64,000 nt of DNA from PFJX01 sp963713085 (GTDB lineage Bacteria > Pseudomonadota > Gammaproteobacteria > Burkholderiales > Thiobacillaceae). The stretch lies in the NCBI GenBank assembly GCA_963713085.1, contig CAVQKQ010000012.1, positions 62,001 to 126,000 of the forward strand. The letters are read 5' to 3'. Below are positions 17,276 through 26,359 of the stretch, piece after piece. The translations under genes and the position numbers were made by a program. Below the pieces are notes generated by a model. That model saw only the letters and a program-made list of their open reading frames with translations, searched no databases and was not told where the DNA came from. Position 1 is the stretch's first letter; every line of letters begins with the position of its first letter.

Positions 17276-17335
17276 TCCGGGCACGGGACGTATCTGTCTG
17301 CCGCACCCTCGCCTTTCCAGAGATGATTGACACCC

Positions 17336-17355
17336 AGCCCGGCATGCACCGGGCT
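17336..17355. terminator. Stem-loop between convergent genes
   Basis: AGCCCGG (17336-17342) and CCGGGCT (17349-17355) make a 7-bp GC-rich hairpin between two convergent genes. It is followed by a second palindrome, ATTGCCTAGGCAAT (17356-17369), which overlaps the slmA stop codon. There is no clear T-tract on either strand, so termination efficiency is uncertain. Confidence 0.4.
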
Positions 17356-17360
17356 ATTGC

Positions 17361-17960
17361 CTAGGCAATCTGGGGCAGTGTTGCCAGCCCCTTGGACAAC
17401 AGACCCCATTGCGCCTCCCACTGGCTTAGCGGCGAACGGGTGAAGCCGCTTTTCACGAATTGCTGCCAGCGGCCCTGGACACAGGCCAGTAAAAGGTTCG
17501 CGGCGGTGGCGACATCCGTGGCGGCTGCCAGTCCCCCCTGGCTAGCGGCAATGCGCAAGGACTGCTTAAGGCTGGCCTCCACCCGATCCAGCAATTGGTT
17601 GACCCTGGACTGAAGGCGCTCGTTCTCATTAACCAATGCTTCGCCGGTGAGTACCCGGGTCATGCCCCGGTTTTTTTCCGCGAATGCGAGCAGGATCTGG
17701 AGCATGGCCTTCACCTGGCCCAGCCCCTGAGTTTCCTCGGCCGAGATGCGGTTGATGAGGGCGAACAGGGTTTGTTCGATGAACTCGATCAGACCCTCGT
17801 ACATTTGGGCCTTGCTGGCGAAATGCCGGTACAGGGCCGCCTCTGATACCTCCAGCCGGGCCGCGAGGCCGGCGGTGGTGATCTTTTCCATTTGGGCCGA
17901 TTCCAGCATCTGGGCCAGGACCTGCAGGATCTGCAGCTTGCGTTCGCCGGGTTTGCTCAT
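17361..17960 (-). CDS. slmA: Nucleoid occlusion factor SlmA (TetR family)
   Basis: A 199-residue TetR-fold protein with the HTH region ITTAGLAARLEVSEAALYRH, and the SlmA-typical SKAQMYEGLIEFIEQTLFALINRI and MTRVLTGEALVNENERLQ segments in the regulatory domain, which align along the length of E. coli SlmA. SlmA binds chromosomal sites and blocks FtsZ assembly over the nucleoid. It does not need a small-molecule ligand. The ATG at 17960 is used. It converges with the ctpA operon. Confidence 0.92.
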   Translation of the reverse strand: MSKPGERKLQILQVLAQMLESAQMEKITTAGLAARLEVSEAALYRHFASKAQMYEGLIEFIEQTLFALINRISAEETQGLGQVKAMLQILLAFAEKNRGMTRVLTGEALVNENERLQSRVNQLLDRVEASLKQSLRIAASQGGLAAATDVATAANLLLACVQGRWQQFVKSGFTRSPLSQWEAQWGLLSKGLATLPQIA

Positions 17961-17986
17961 GGAAATTATCCGAGGGGTATCCAGGG

Positions 17987-18292
17987 TCAGGGGGTGGCGC
18001 AGGCCATCGGTACGTCATCGCCTGCCCGGAAACACTCGGTGCGCCGGCTTCCGTCGAGGAACATCTCCACATCGAACTCATCCACCGCCTGGCTGAGCCT
18101 CCGCTCGAATTCCTCGGTTGCGGACACATCCTGGTAAACCTCCATCCACAGGTCCGGTTCGTCCCGCTTCTTCAGCAGGCGGCCTGGGGTGCGGGTGCGG
18201 CAACCCAGGCGGGCCATCATGGCGCGGACGGCGGTTTCGGTATCCCGGTCATCGCGAAGAACCCGGTACCAGACGTAATAGTTGAAACTCAT
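17987..18292 (-). CDS. DUF4936 family protein
   Basis: A 101-residue protein beginning MSFNYYVWYRV, with RLGCRTRTPGRLLKK and DLWMEVYQDV segments typical of the DUF4936 family. It probably adopts a small alpha/beta fold. Function unknown. Its ATG at 18292 overlaps the ygfZ stop (ATGA), so it is translationally coupled to ygfZ. A longer upstream reading frame in this frame is only a shadow of ygfZ. The pairing of ygfZ with a DUF4936 gene is common in betaproteobacteria. Confidence 0.8.
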   Translation of the reverse strand: MSFNYYVWYRVLRDDRDTETAVRAMMARLGCRTRTPGRLLKKRDEPDLWMEVYQDVSATEEFERRLSQAVDEFDVEMFLDGSRRTECFRAGDDVPMACATP

Positions 18293-19317
18293 GCCACCGG
18301 ATAGGGCAGGGGGCGGAATGCCAGGGTGGCACCGTTCCGGGACTTGAGGCGAACCTCGCCGGATTCCACGGCGGGGCTCAACACCACTGCCAGCACATCC
18401 CAGCCGCCGCCGGGGGCGGGGGCCACGTTGGCGATCTGGCCAGCGGCCTGGTCCGCGGGTTCGGCGCTGAACAACTCGTCGCCGGGCGAGGCCTCCACGT
18501 CCACATGGGCCAAAAACAAGCGGCGCTTGACCTTGCCCAGGTATTGGCTGCGGGCCACGATCTCCTGCCCCGGGTAGCAGCCCTTGGTGAAGCTCACGCC
18601 CCCCAGGATTTCCATGTTGGCCATCTGGGGCACGAAGTGGTCCTGGGTCTGGGGTAACACCACGGGCACGCCGGCGGTCACCATGATCCAGTCCCAGGCC
18701 GGCGTGCCCACCGGGCGGGCCATGGCGGACAACCGCTGCCAGACGCCGGTGGCAGCGGTGGGGGAGACGAACAGGTCGAAACGGCTGTCGCCCAGGCGCA
18801 GGGCAAAGGCCTGGTCGCCATGGACCACCGCCATGTTGCCCGCCGGCGCGTCGGTACCAAGCACGCCGCTCACCAATCGCCCCGCTTCGGGACCGTTGAG
18901 TCCCAGACGGACCCATTCTTCCCCGGCATCACGCAGCTTCACCTTGGCGCGCAGCACGAACATGGCGAGGCGCTTCTGGATGGACTCGCGCAGGGCCTCC
19001 GGCAGCATGACCAGCAGGTCTTCGCCCCGCTTCATGACCAGGAAATTGGCCAGCATGCGGCCCTTGGCCGAGAGATAGCCAGCGAATACGGCGGTGTTCT
19101 CGCTCAGACCGCGCAGGTCGTTGGTGACCTGTGCATTGAGAAAGGTCTGGGCTTCCTCGCCGTTGAGGCCGATGAGCCCGTAATGGGACAGGTCGGCGAG
19201 TACGGTCTGGTTTGCCGCTGCGGCCAGCTCGCCGGCGGGATCGCCGAAATCGGCCACGCTGCCGTTGACAAGTCTGGCGCCTTGGCCGGACAGGTAATCG
19301 TTCCAGGGGGGTGTCAT
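18289..19317 (-). CDS. ygfZ: Folate-binding iron-sulfur cluster protein YgfZ
   Basis: A 342-residue protein of the GcvT-like, folate-dependent YgfZ/IBA57 group. The signature KGCYPGQEIVAR, containing the conserved cysteine, is present near residue 233. YgfZ helps assemble or repair Fe-S clusters in some enzymes, such as the MiaB protein encoded 2.3 kb away. It is the first gene of a two-gene unit with the DUF4936 gene. Confidence 0.92.
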   Translation of the reverse strand: MTPPWNDYLSGQGARLVNGSVADFGDPAGELAAAANQTVLADLSHYGLIGLNGEEAQTFLNAQVTNDLRGLSENTAVFAGYLSAKGRMLANFLVMKRGEDLLVMLPEALRESIQKRLAMFVLRAKVKLRDAGEEWVRLGLNGPEAGRLVSGVLGTDAPAGNMAVVHGDQAFALRLGDSRFDLFVSPTAATGVWQRLSAMARPVGTPAWDWIMVTAGVPVVLPQTQDHFVPQMANMEILGGVSFTKGCYPGQEIVARSQYLGKVKRRLFLAHVDVEASPGDELFSAEPADQAAGQIANVAPAPGGGWDVLAVVLSPAVESGEVRLKSRNGATLAFRPLPYPVA

Positions 19318-19425
19318 GGGAATCCTTTATTGGGGTCGGTCAGGTAGAGATGCGGCCTGCCGACGTCAATTCAATCGACACGTAACTTAGCCGGGACGGG
19401 TGGTCCTGGCAAGGTGAGCATTCAC

Positions 19426-20274
19426 TTACTGGATGACGGGCGGAACTGGCATGGGCAGCCGCTCCACGTGCAGGGTGTGGAGTTTGCGGCTGTCGGCGCG
19501 CAGCACCTGGAAGCGCAGCCCGGCGATCTCCACCGTCTCTCCTCGCTTGGGCAGACGCCCGAAGGCGTGGGTGACCAAGCCGCCCACGGTATCGAATTCG
19601 TCATCTGTGAAGTTGCTGCCCACGACCTGGTTGAAGTCGTCGACCTCGGTCTGGGCCTTGACCCGGAAACCGCCCTTGTCCTCGGCGATGATGTTGTCCT
19701 CCGCCTCGTCGTAGTCGTACTCGTCCTCGATGTCGCCGACGATCTGCTCGAGCACGTCCTCGATGGTGACCAGGCCTGCCACGCCGCCGTATTCGTCCAC
19801 CACGATGGCGATGTGATTGCGGGAGGCTCGGAATTCACGCAGCAGCACGTTGAGGCGCTTGGCTTCCGGGATGAACACCGCCGGGCGCAGCATGTCGCGC
19901 AGGTTCACTTCCTCGCCGACGCACAGTCGCAGCAGGTCCTTGGCCAGGAGTATCCCCACCACATGGTCCCGGTCTCCATCCACGGCCGGGAAACGGGAGT
20001 GGGCGGTCTCGATTACATAGGGCAGGAACTCCTCGTGGGGGTCGTTGATGTCCACCACGTCCATCTGGGCCCGCGGGATCATGATCTCGCGCACCTGCAT
20101 TTCGGACACCTGCATGACCCCCTCGATCATGGACAGGGCGTCGGCATCCAGCAGATTCTTTTCGTAGGCGGCGTGGAGGAACTCCAGGAGCTCCTCCTTG
20201 TTGTCGGGCTCACGGGAGAGCCAGGCGGTGAGGCGTTCGAGAAAACCAGGTCGCGGACTACTGTCGTCACTCAT
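19426..20274 (-). CDS. corC: CorC/HlyC-type CBS domain protein
   Basis: A 282-residue cytoplasmic protein with tandem CBS domains (about residues 65-185, including REIMIPRAQMDVVD and EYGGVAGLVTIEDVLE) and a C-terminal CorC/HlyC transporter-associated domain (FDTVGGLVTHAFGRLPKRGE). It lacks the membrane DUF21 domain, so it resembles E. coli CorC/YbeX. It is linked to Mg/Co efflux and to ribosome and heat physiology through its partners ybeY and ybeZ, which precede it here with overlaps. Confidence 0.92.
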   Translation of the reverse strand: MSDDSSPRPGFLERLTAWLSREPDNKEELLEFLHAAYEKNLLDADALSMIEGVMQVSEMQVREIMIPRAQMDVVDINDPHEEFLPYVIETAHSRFPAVDGDRDHVVGILLAKDLLRLCVGEEVNLRDMLRPAVFIPEAKRLNVLLREFRASRNHIAIVVDEYGGVAGLVTIEDVLEQIVGDIEDEYDYDEAEDNIIAEDKGGFRVKAQTEVDDFNQVVGSNFTDDEFDTVGGLVTHAFGRLPKRGETVEIAGLRFQVLRADSRKLHTLHVERLPMPVPPVIQ

Positions 20275-20725
20275 GATCTTGATAAGGATCGGGAAATCCC
20301 AACCGCTGCATGATAAAGCTTTCCACCGCCTCCATCGTTACCGCGTCTTCAGGCGCCTCGTGGTCGTATCCCTGGAGGTGGAGCATACCGTGAACGGTCA
20401 GATGGGCGTAATGGGCGGCCGGGTCCTTGCCCTGGGCGGCTGCCTCCCGCACCACCACCGGCGTACACAGGACGATATCGCCGCACAGGGGGCCATTTTC
20501 CTCCATTGCGCCATAGGCGAAGGTGAGGACATTGGTGGCATGGTCTTTTTCCCGGTAGTCACGGTTCAGACTGCATCCCTCCACCTCGTCCACCAGCCGC
20601 AGGGTGGCAGTCACGTTCGTTCTCAGGGCAGCCTTGGCCCAGTGGCGAAAATCGGCCCGGCCGGGCATATCTCCCTTGACGGCGAACTGGCAGTTCAGCT
20701 CAAGGATGGGGCTTGTGCTGGGCAT
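20267..20725 (-). CDS. ybeY: Endoribonuclease YbeY
   Basis: A 152-residue metal-dependent RNase for 16S rRNA 3'-end maturation and ribosome quality control. The zinc site is HLTVHGMLHLQGYDH, with three His in the HxxxHxxxxxH spacing. The start is uncertain: ATG 20725 and ATG 20743 both overlap the ybeZ end, and neither has a strong ribosome binding site. I use 20725. Upstream residues in this frame are a shadow of ybeZ. Its stop overlaps the corC start by 8 bases. Confidence 0.9.
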   Translation of the reverse strand: MPSTSPILELNCQFAVKGDMPGRADFRHWAKAALRTNVTATLRLVDEVEGCSLNRDYREKDHATNVLTFAYGAMEENGPLCGDIVLCTPVVVREAAAQGKDPAAHYAHLTVHGMLHLQGYDHEAPEDAVTMEAVESFIMQRLGFPDPYQDHE

Positions 20726-21650
20726 GGAAGGCGTCGTAGGCATCGATGATGCGGGCCACCAGGGGGTGGCGCACCACGTCGTCGTTCTGGAATTCGGTAA
20801 AAGCGATGCCGCGCACCGCGTTGAGGATATCCCTGGCCTCAACCAGGCCGCTCTTCTGGCCCCGGGCCAAGTCGATCTGGGTGACGTCGCCGGTGACCAC
20901 GGTGCGGGAACCGAAGCCGATCCGGGTCAGGAACATCTTCATCTGTTCCGGCGTGGTGTTCTGGGCTTCGTCCAGGATGATGAAGGCGTGGTTGAGGGTG
21001 CGGCCGCGCATGAAGGCCAGGGGCGCGATCTCGATGACGCCCCGTTCGAACGCCCGGGTGGCCTTGTCGAAGCCCATCAGGTCGTAAAGGGCGTCGTAAA
21101 GCGGGCGCAGGTAAGGGTCCACCTTCTGCACCAGGTCGCCGGGCAGGAAACCCAGTCGTTCGCCGGCCTCCACGGCGGGGCGTACCAAAACGATGCGCTT
21201 GACCAGATCCCGCTCCAGCGCATCCACCGCGCCGGCCACGGCCAGGTAGGTCTTGCCGGTGCCGGCGGGGCCGATGCCGAAGGTGACGTCGAACTCCTGC
21301 ATCTGGCGGATGTAGGTGTTTTGCCGGGCGGTCCGGCCGTGCAGTCCGGTGCGGCGGGTCATCAGCACCGGAATGTTGTCTTCGGTCTCGCCCGATTCGG
21401 ACTTGTGGCCGATCTCCACCAGGGCCAGCTGGATGTCGTCGATGTCCAGGGGTTTGCGCGCCCGCTGGTAGAAGTCCTTGAGCAGCTGGGCGGCCTGTTC
21501 CTCCTTCTCGCCTACCACCTGAAACACCTCGCCCCGGCGGGCGATGGAAACATTGAGGGCGGTCTCGATCTGGCGCAGGTTTTCGTCCAGTACCCCGCAC
21601 AGGTTTGCCAGGCGGGCATTGTCGGCGGGGGTGAAGGTGAAGGTCGGCAT
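20700..21650 (-). CDS. ybeZ: PhoH-like ATPase YbeZ
   Basis: A 316-residue PhoH-family P-loop ATPase, with a short N-terminal domain followed by Walker A GPAGTGKTYLA and Walker B HAFIILDEAQNTTPEQ. It partners with YbeY in ribosome-related RNA processing. It is the first gene of the ybeZ-ybeY-corC cluster and overlaps ybeY at its 3' end. It starts 13 bases after the miaB stop, so miaB may be in the same transcript. Confidence 0.94.
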   Translation of the reverse strand: MPTFTFTPADNARLANLCGVLDENLRQIETALNVSIARRGEVFQVVGEKEEQAAQLLKDFYQRARKPLDIDDIQLALVEIGHKSESGETEDNIPVLMTRRTGLHGRTARQNTYIRQMQEFDVTFGIGPAGTGKTYLAVAGAVDALERDLVKRIVLVRPAVEAGERLGFLPGDLVQKVDPYLRPLYDALYDLMGFDKATRAFERGVIEIAPLAFMRGRTLNHAFIILDEAQNTTPEQMKMFLTRIGFGSRTVVTGDVTQIDLARGQKSGLVEARDILNAVRGIAFTEFQNDDVVRHPLVARIIDAYDAFHAQHKPHP

Positions 21651-21663
21651 CAGCTCGGGAAGT

Positions 21664-22998
21664 TCACGAATCCGCGATCACGGTCTCGCCCCGCAGGCTA
21701 TGGGGCAGGGCCTGGGTGATGCGCACGTCGATGAGTTGGCCGATGAGGCGGGAAGGCGCGGGGAAATTCACCACCCGGTTGTTGTCGCTGCGGCCGGACA
21801 ACTCATTGGGATCTTTTTTCGACGGGCCTTCCACCAGGACCCGCTGAACGCTGCCCACCATGGCGGTACTGATGGCCGCGGCCTGGTGATTGACCAGTTC
21901 CTGCAGACGGTAGAGTCGCCGCATCTTCTCTGCCTGGGGAGTGTCGTCGGCATAGGAGGCGGCGGGGGTGCCGGGCCGGGGGCTGTAGACGAAACTGAAG
22001 GAGGCGTCGAAGCCCACCTCCTCGATCAGCTTCAGGGTGGCCGCGAAATCGACCTCGGTCTCGCCGGGAAATCCGACGATGAAGTCGCTGGCCAGGCACA
22101 GGTCGGGTCGGGCCGCCTTGAGCTTGCGTACGATGGACTTGTATTCCAGGGCCGTATAGCCCCGCTTCATAGCCGCCAGAACCCTATCCGAGCCGGATTG
22201 CACGGGCAGATGCAGGTGCGATACCAGCTTGGGCACCTTGGCGTAGGTGTCGATCAGGCGCTGGGTGAATTCCCGGGGATGGGAGGTGGTGTAGCGGATC
22301 CGCTCAATGCCGGGGACTTCCGCCACCAGTTCCAGCAGCAGGGCAAAGTCCGCCGTCTCCCCGTCATGCATGGCGCCCCGGTAGGCGTTGACGTTCTGGC
22401 CCAGCAGGGTGATCTCCTTGACCCTCTGGCCGGCCAGCTGCGCCACCTCGGCCAGCACGTCCGCGAGGGGGCGCGAGACCTCCTCGCCCCGGGTGTAGGG
22501 CACCACGCAGAAGGTACAGTACTTGCTGCAGCCTTCCATGATGGAGACGAAGGCGGTGGCTCCTTCCACCCGGGCCGGCGGAAGGTGATCAAACTTCTCG
22601 ATCTCGGGAAAGGAGATGTCCACCTGGGGCCGTCCGGTGGACCGGCGCTTTGCCATCATGGCCGGCAGGCGGTGCAGGGTCTGGGGGCCGAACACCAGGT
22701 CCACGTAGGGGGCGCGTTGAACGATGGCGGCGCCTTCCTGGCTGGCCACGCAACCGCCCACGCCGATGATCAGGTCCGGGTTCTTCTGCTTCAGGTGGCG
22801 CACCATGCCCAGGTCGGTGAACACCTTTTCCTGGGCCTTCTCGCGTACCGAGCAGGTATTGAACAGGATCAGGTCCGCTTGCTCGGCGTCGTCGGTTTGC
22901 TCGAATCCCTCGCCGGCGGCGAGCACGTCGGCCATCTTGTCCGAGTCGTACTCGTTCATCTGGCAGCCGAAGGTACGGATGAATACTTTACGGGCCAT
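21664..22998 (-). CDS. miaB: tRNA-2-methylthio-N6-dimethylallyladenosine synthase MiaB
   Basis: A 444-residue radical-SAM methylthiotransferase that adds a methylthio group to i6A37 of tRNAs reading UNN codons. Order: N-terminal UPF0004 domain with three cluster-ligating cysteines (TFGCQMNEYDS, FNTCSVR, GVGGCVA), radical-SAM motif CSKYCTFC, and a C-terminal TRAM domain. It needs two 4Fe-4S clusters. A tRNA-Met gene lies 67 bases upstream on the same strand. Confidence 0.96.
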   Translation of the reverse strand: MARKVFIRTFGCQMNEYDSDKMADVLAAGEGFEQTDDAEQADLILFNTCSVREKAQEKVFTDLGMVRHLKQKNPDLIIGVGGCVASQEGAAIVQRAPYVDLVFGPQTLHRLPAMMAKRRSTGRPQVDISFPEIEKFDHLPPARVEGATAFVSIMEGCSKYCTFCVVPYTRGEEVSRPLADVLAEVAQLAGQRVKEITLLGQNVNAYRGAMHDGETADFALLLELVAEVPGIERIRYTTSHPREFTQRLIDTYAKVPKLVSHLHLPVQSGSDRVLAAMKRGYTALEYKSIVRKLKAARPDLCLASDFIVGFPGETEVDFAATLKLIEEVGFDASFSFVYSPRPGTPAASYADDTPQAEKMRRLYRLQELVNHQAAAISTAMVGSVQRVLVEGPSKKDPNELSGRSDNNRVVNFPAPSRLIGQLIDVRITQALPHSLRGETVIADS

Positions 22999-23065
22999 GC
23001 GTTGCTGAGTCAGTGCGCTGACGCGGATTGTAAGCCGGGCGGGGTAGGTGGGGGGAAATAGGGTG

Positions 23066-23142
23066 TGGTGGTGATGGGCGGAATCGAACCGCCGACCTGT
23101 GGGTTATGAATCCACCGCTCTAACCGTCTGAGCTACATCACC
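23066..23142 (-). tRNA. tRNA-Met (CAT anticodon), elongator-type
   Basis: A 77-base tRNA on the minus strand. The 7-bp acceptor stem (GGTGATG with CATCACC), D-arm (GTAGCTCAGACGG), anticodon loop TTCATAA with anticodon CAT (plus-strand 23106-23108), T-arm with GGTTCGATTCC, discriminator A and an encoded CCA end are all visible. The acceptor stem is fully paired, so it is not the initiator type with its unpaired first base pair. A lysidine-modified tRNA-Ile cannot be excluded from the anticodon alone. Confidence 0.92.
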
Positions 23143-23361
23143 ACAGCCGAAAAGAGGCGCGGATTATCCCGGCCGGGGCTAGTCATGTCAATGATAGTGC
23201 GCGCCTTTCCGTGACTGGAAGCCACGGGCGGGGCGATAAATGAAAAATATGGTTGCATAAACCAGACTGATTTACTAAGGTATTAACCGTGGCGCCCGGC
23301 CAAGGCGCCTTTTCTTGGGACAGTAGCATTAGTAAATGATTATATTCTTAAGGAGATTGGA

Positions 23362-23817
23362 ATGTCCGCACTCATCAATGGCTTTGACAGCGATGGCGTG
23401 GTGACCATCAACCGGGTGATCCTGAGGCCGGAATACGGCACCGAGGACCTGGAAATGCGGGTCGCGGAATTGTGCGAGAACGTGAAAACCTACCATTCCG
23501 ACACGGGTTTCGTGGGCGGTTTCGTGGCCATGAACTCCGGCCGTGTTTCCAACGAGGGTTCCACGGTCGGGCAAGCGGTGGAAAGTCCGATGAAAGGCCG
23601 GGAGGCCCTGATCGTGACCTTCTGGCGATCCTACGAGGAACACGAGCGGAGCCACCGCTCGGAAACCTTCCAGCCCTTGTTCCGGCGTGTGCTGGATCTG
23701 TGCGAGAACGGCAACGAGGAGATCGCCTACAGCATGCTCTGGTCGGGAAAGGCTTACAGCGCCGAGGAGGCGCGCGAGGCCCGGGCCGCCAAGGCGCGCT
23801 ACCTCAGGGCGGCCTGA
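23362..23817 (+). CDS. Hypothetical protein, possible dimeric alpha/beta-barrel (ABM-like) fold
   Basis: A 151-residue soluble protein without signal peptide. The middle segment GREALIVTFWRSYEEHERSH, a strand then a helix beginning with Ser and Glu/His-rich turns, is typical of antibiotic-biosynthesis-monooxygenase-like dimeric barrels. The C-terminal third is helical and Ala/Arg rich. A strong ribosome binding site (AAGGAGA) and an AT-rich 200-base leader suggest its own promoter and good expression. I do not recognise a specific family, and no catalytic role can be assigned. Confidence 0.7.
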   Translation: MSALINGFDSDGVVTINRVILRPEYGTEDLEMRVAELCENVKTYHSDTGFVGGFVAMNSGRVSNEGSTVGQAVESPMKGREALIVTFWRSYEEHERSHRSETFQPLFRRVLDLCENGNEEIAYSMLWSGKAYSAEEAREARAAKARYLRAA

Positions 23818-23829
23818 CCGCGTGGGCTG

Positions 23830-24564
23830 CTAGGGAAGTCGGATCGTGGCCCGTTGCCCGGCCATGAGCCCCCCCGTGCGGGGGATAACCACTTCCAGCG
23901 TGTAGTGGCCATCGGCCCCGCTGGTCAGGCCGCGAACCACGCCCCGCAGGGATTTGCCGGCGACGCCGACCTCGGTCTTGCGACCGAGCCGAATCGCGCT
24001 GGCCTGACCGGCATCCAAAGTGGCCAGGGCGAGCATCTCGTCGGCGCGCGCCACGGTGAATATGGGGTTGGGCTGGCATGGCGTGGCGGCCACCAGACCC
24101 GGCTCGGCATGGCGCGCCAACACCATGGCGTCGAACGGCGCGCGCAATTCGGATTCGGCCAATTGGCGCCGGGCCTTTTCCAGCCTGGCCTGGGCCGCTT
24201 CCAATCCGGCCTGGGCCCGTGCATAGCGCAGTTTGGCGGCATCCAGTTCGGTGGTGGCGGATACGGTGCGGGCGTATAGCTCGGTCACCCGGTCGAGGTC
24301 CCGCTTGGCGTCCGCCTGGTCTTCCGTGAGCCGGTGCGCTTCCGCCGCGGCTTCGAGGACACCGGCCTTGAACAGGGTGGGGTCAAGCGTGGCAAGGAGT
24401 TCATCCTTTTTTACCGTATGGCCGGGATAGGCGGTGACACTTTCCACCACCCCCGATACAGGCATGGCAAGCACCACCCGCCCCGACCAATCGAGGACGG
24501 CGGGGAAGTCGGCGGCCAGGGCGTTGCTCGAGATCAGCGCCAGGGCGAATATGCGTGCGATCAC
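23830..24564 (-). CDS. Periplasmic adaptor (HlyD/RND type), short
   Basis: This 244-residue protein has a signal peptide (about 18 residues, ending in ALA) and a lipoyl-like half-motif (VSGVVESVTAYPGHTVKKDE), followed by a coiled-coil hairpin and a beta-barrel. It is shorter than standard adaptors and lacks a clear membrane-proximal domain. The GTG start at 24564 overlaps the TolC-like stop by 4 bases (GTGA). It is the last gene of a five-gene operon that contains no inner-membrane transporter, so its pump partner must be encoded elsewhere or be missing. Confidence 0.8.
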   Translation of the reverse strand: MIARIFALALISSNALAADFPAVLDWSGRVVLAMPVSGVVESVTAYPGHTVKKDELLATLDPTLFKAGVLEAAAEAHRLTEDQADAKRDLDRVTELYARTVSATTELDAAKLRYARAQAGLEAAQARLEKARRQLAESELRAPFDAMVLARHAEPGLVAATPCQPNPIFTVARADEMLALATLDAGQASAIRLGRKTEVGVAGKSLRGVVRGLTSGADGHYTLEVVIPRTGGLMAGQRATIRLP

Positions 24565-25841
24565 TGTTTTTCCTCCACTTTGACGGCGCCGAGCGGCTCT
24601 CCCAGCAGGGCTTCGAGACGGGCCCAGGCCAGTGCCAGACGATATTCCACCGCACGTTTGCGCAGGCGGGCCGACTGGGTTTCCGCCATGCTGGTGCCCA
24701 GATTGGTCTTGAGTTCCAGTTCGTATTCTGCCCGCGCCCTTTCCAGGGCCAGGTCGCGGTAATCGGCATTGACCTGGGCGGCGCCGCGCTCGCTGTCGAT
24801 CAGGTACTGGATATCTTCCCAGTTGGCCCGAACGGCCTGGCGCAGTTCCGATTGCAGTCCGTCATATTCCGCCTGGAGTTCGTGAAAACGCGCCTGCTCT
24901 TGTGCCAGACGGGCATCGACGCGGCCGCCCTGCCAGAGGGGCCAGACGAAATTGACGCCGGCACGAACCTCGTCCCGGCCGATGGAGTCCCGGGTCCAGG
25001 CGGCGGTTTCCGCCTCGAATTCCAGGCTGGGCCGATTGTCCGCGCGGATCGAATCGAGCCGTTTGGAGGCGGCGGCCAGCAGTTGTCGTTGGGCAAGCAG
25101 CTGGGGATTGTGGGCAAGGGTGCGTTCAATCAGGCTATCCACCTCAGGGAGCTTACGGGTATTGCCAGGCAGCTTGGGGTCTTCCAGATCTTCAAAAACG
25201 GGACCGGGACGGTTCATGGCGGTGGCAAGTTGCATGCGCTTGTCGCGCAGCTTGCGCCGGACGTCATTGCGCAGGACACGGGCATCGGCGTAGCGGTTTT
25301 CCAGCTCGGAAAGCTGCACCTTTGAGAGCTGTCCCAGCGCCTGTCGGTCCTTGGCGTTGTCCCAATTGACATAGGCCACGGCCAGATATTCCGTATCCGC
25401 GTTGTATTCCATGTCGGCCAGGAGGACGTCGAAATAGCGCGCCATCAGGGTAAGCCGGCGCTGGGCTCTGACATCCAGCAACTGCAGGTCGCGCGCCGTA
25501 CTTTCATCCCGGGCGGCGGCGATGCTTGATTCCTGGCGTCCGCCATCGAGCAATGTCTTACGGGCATTGAGGCGGATCTGATTGTCGGGATGGAATTTGT
25601 CGTCGTAGTTTGGGTTGCGACCGCTGCGCAGGGTGCCGTCCAGGGTGATACGGAAATCGTTCAGGCTGGCGGCGAGCTGCGCGTCGGCCTGGGCCTCGGC
25701 CTGCCTCGAACGCATCCGGTCCAGGTCGGGATGGGGGGCGTCGGCCAGGGCCAGGACGGCATCCAGGGTGAGCGGCGGATTGTCCGCGGCACCGACGCCA
25801 CCCGCCATCAGGGCCAGGGAGATCAGCCAGGCCTTTCTCAT
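24561..25841 (-). CDS. TolC-family outer-membrane channel
   Basis: A 426-residue exported protein with a signal peptide (ending VGA) and two long helical OEP repeats. It is only weakly like the other TolC-type protein in the window (10610-11995). Its start overlaps the stop of the upstream thioredoxin-like gene (ATGA), and its stop overlaps the adaptor start (GTGA), so all three are translated in a coupled way. The substrate is unknown; thiol-redox neighbours suggest an envelope stress or sulfur function. Confidence 0.87.
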   Translation of the reverse strand: MRKAWLISLALMAGGVGAADNPPLTLDAVLALADAPHPDLDRMRSRQAEAQADAQLAASLNDFRITLDGTLRSGRNPNYDDKFHPDNQIRLNARKTLLDGGRQESSIAAARDESTARDLQLLDVRAQRRLTLMARYFDVLLADMEYNADTEYLAVAYVNWDNAKDRQALGQLSKVQLSELENRYADARVLRNDVRRKLRDKRMQLATAMNRPGPVFEDLEDPKLPGNTRKLPEVDSLIERTLAHNPQLLAQRQLLAAASKRLDSIRADNRPSLEFEAETAAWTRDSIGRDEVRAGVNFVWPLWQGGRVDARLAQEQARFHELQAEYDGLQSELRQAVRANWEDIQYLIDSERGAAQVNADYRDLALERARAEYELELKTNLGTSMAETQSARLRKRAVEYRLALAWARLEALLGEPLGAVKVEEKQ

Positions 25842-26350
25842 CGGGGGCGGGGCAGCCGCTTGTAGACATTGAACGGCATGGACTTGTAGGCACCTTCCAC
25901 CACATAGTGGCCCAGGGACATGAATTCGTCTGCAGTCTGGGTGGCGCCGGTGAAGCGGGTGATGGGATTGCCGTCGAGATCGTAGAAGATGAACACCGGC
26001 GTGGCGCGGGCCCGGTTCTCCAGGGAAAACGCCTTTTCAGTGGTCGCGTTGCCTTTGAAGTCGGTCATGGGCGCGTCCCCCTTGATGTCCACGCCGTAGA
26101 TCAGGAAGTGCTGGCGGTACCAGTCCTGGACCTCCGGCTTGTTCAGGACGGTGGCCTTCATGCGGGCACAGAATGGACAGTCGTCCATCTCGAACATGAT
26201 CAGGACACCTTGCTTGCCTTCATGCCGGGCGGTGTCAAGCTCATCCTGGAAGTCACCCAGTTTGGACATGAAGAAGTAGGTCTGGGGATCCCTGACTTCG
26301 GCCAGACCGGGCAAAGACCACAGGGCCAGGGCAATGATCAGCCAGCGCAT
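25838..26350 (-). CDS. Periplasmic thioredoxin-fold protein (SoxW/thioredoxin_2-like)
   Basis: A 170-residue exported protein: signal peptide (about 17 residues), then a thioredoxin-like domain with the active site CPFC in FEMDDCPFCARMK and the cis-Pro region ARATPVFIFYD. The insertion between the CxxC helix and the next strand, and the WYRQHFLIYGVDIKGD segment, resemble SoxW-type thioredoxins of sulfur oxidisers and the DsbD-dependent thioredoxin_2 group. It lies 9 bases after the TlpA-like gene and overlaps the TolC-like gene. A reductive role in the periplasm is inferred. Confidence 0.82.
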   Translation of the reverse strand: MRWLIIALALWSLPGLAEVRDPQTYFFMSKLGDFQDELDTARHEGKQGVLIMFEMDDCPFCARMKATVLNKPEVQDWYRQHFLIYGVDIKGDAPMTDFKGNATTEKAFSLENRARATPVFIFYDLDGNPITRFTGATQTADEFMSLGHYVVEGAYKSMPFNVYKRLPRPR

Positions 26351-26359
26351 GGAAACCGC

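Noticed and set aside
23253..23281. Sigma-70 promoter TTGCAT-N17-TAAGGT before the gene at 23362
   Set aside because: The -10 match is poor (three of six), so only a general AT-rich leader is reported.
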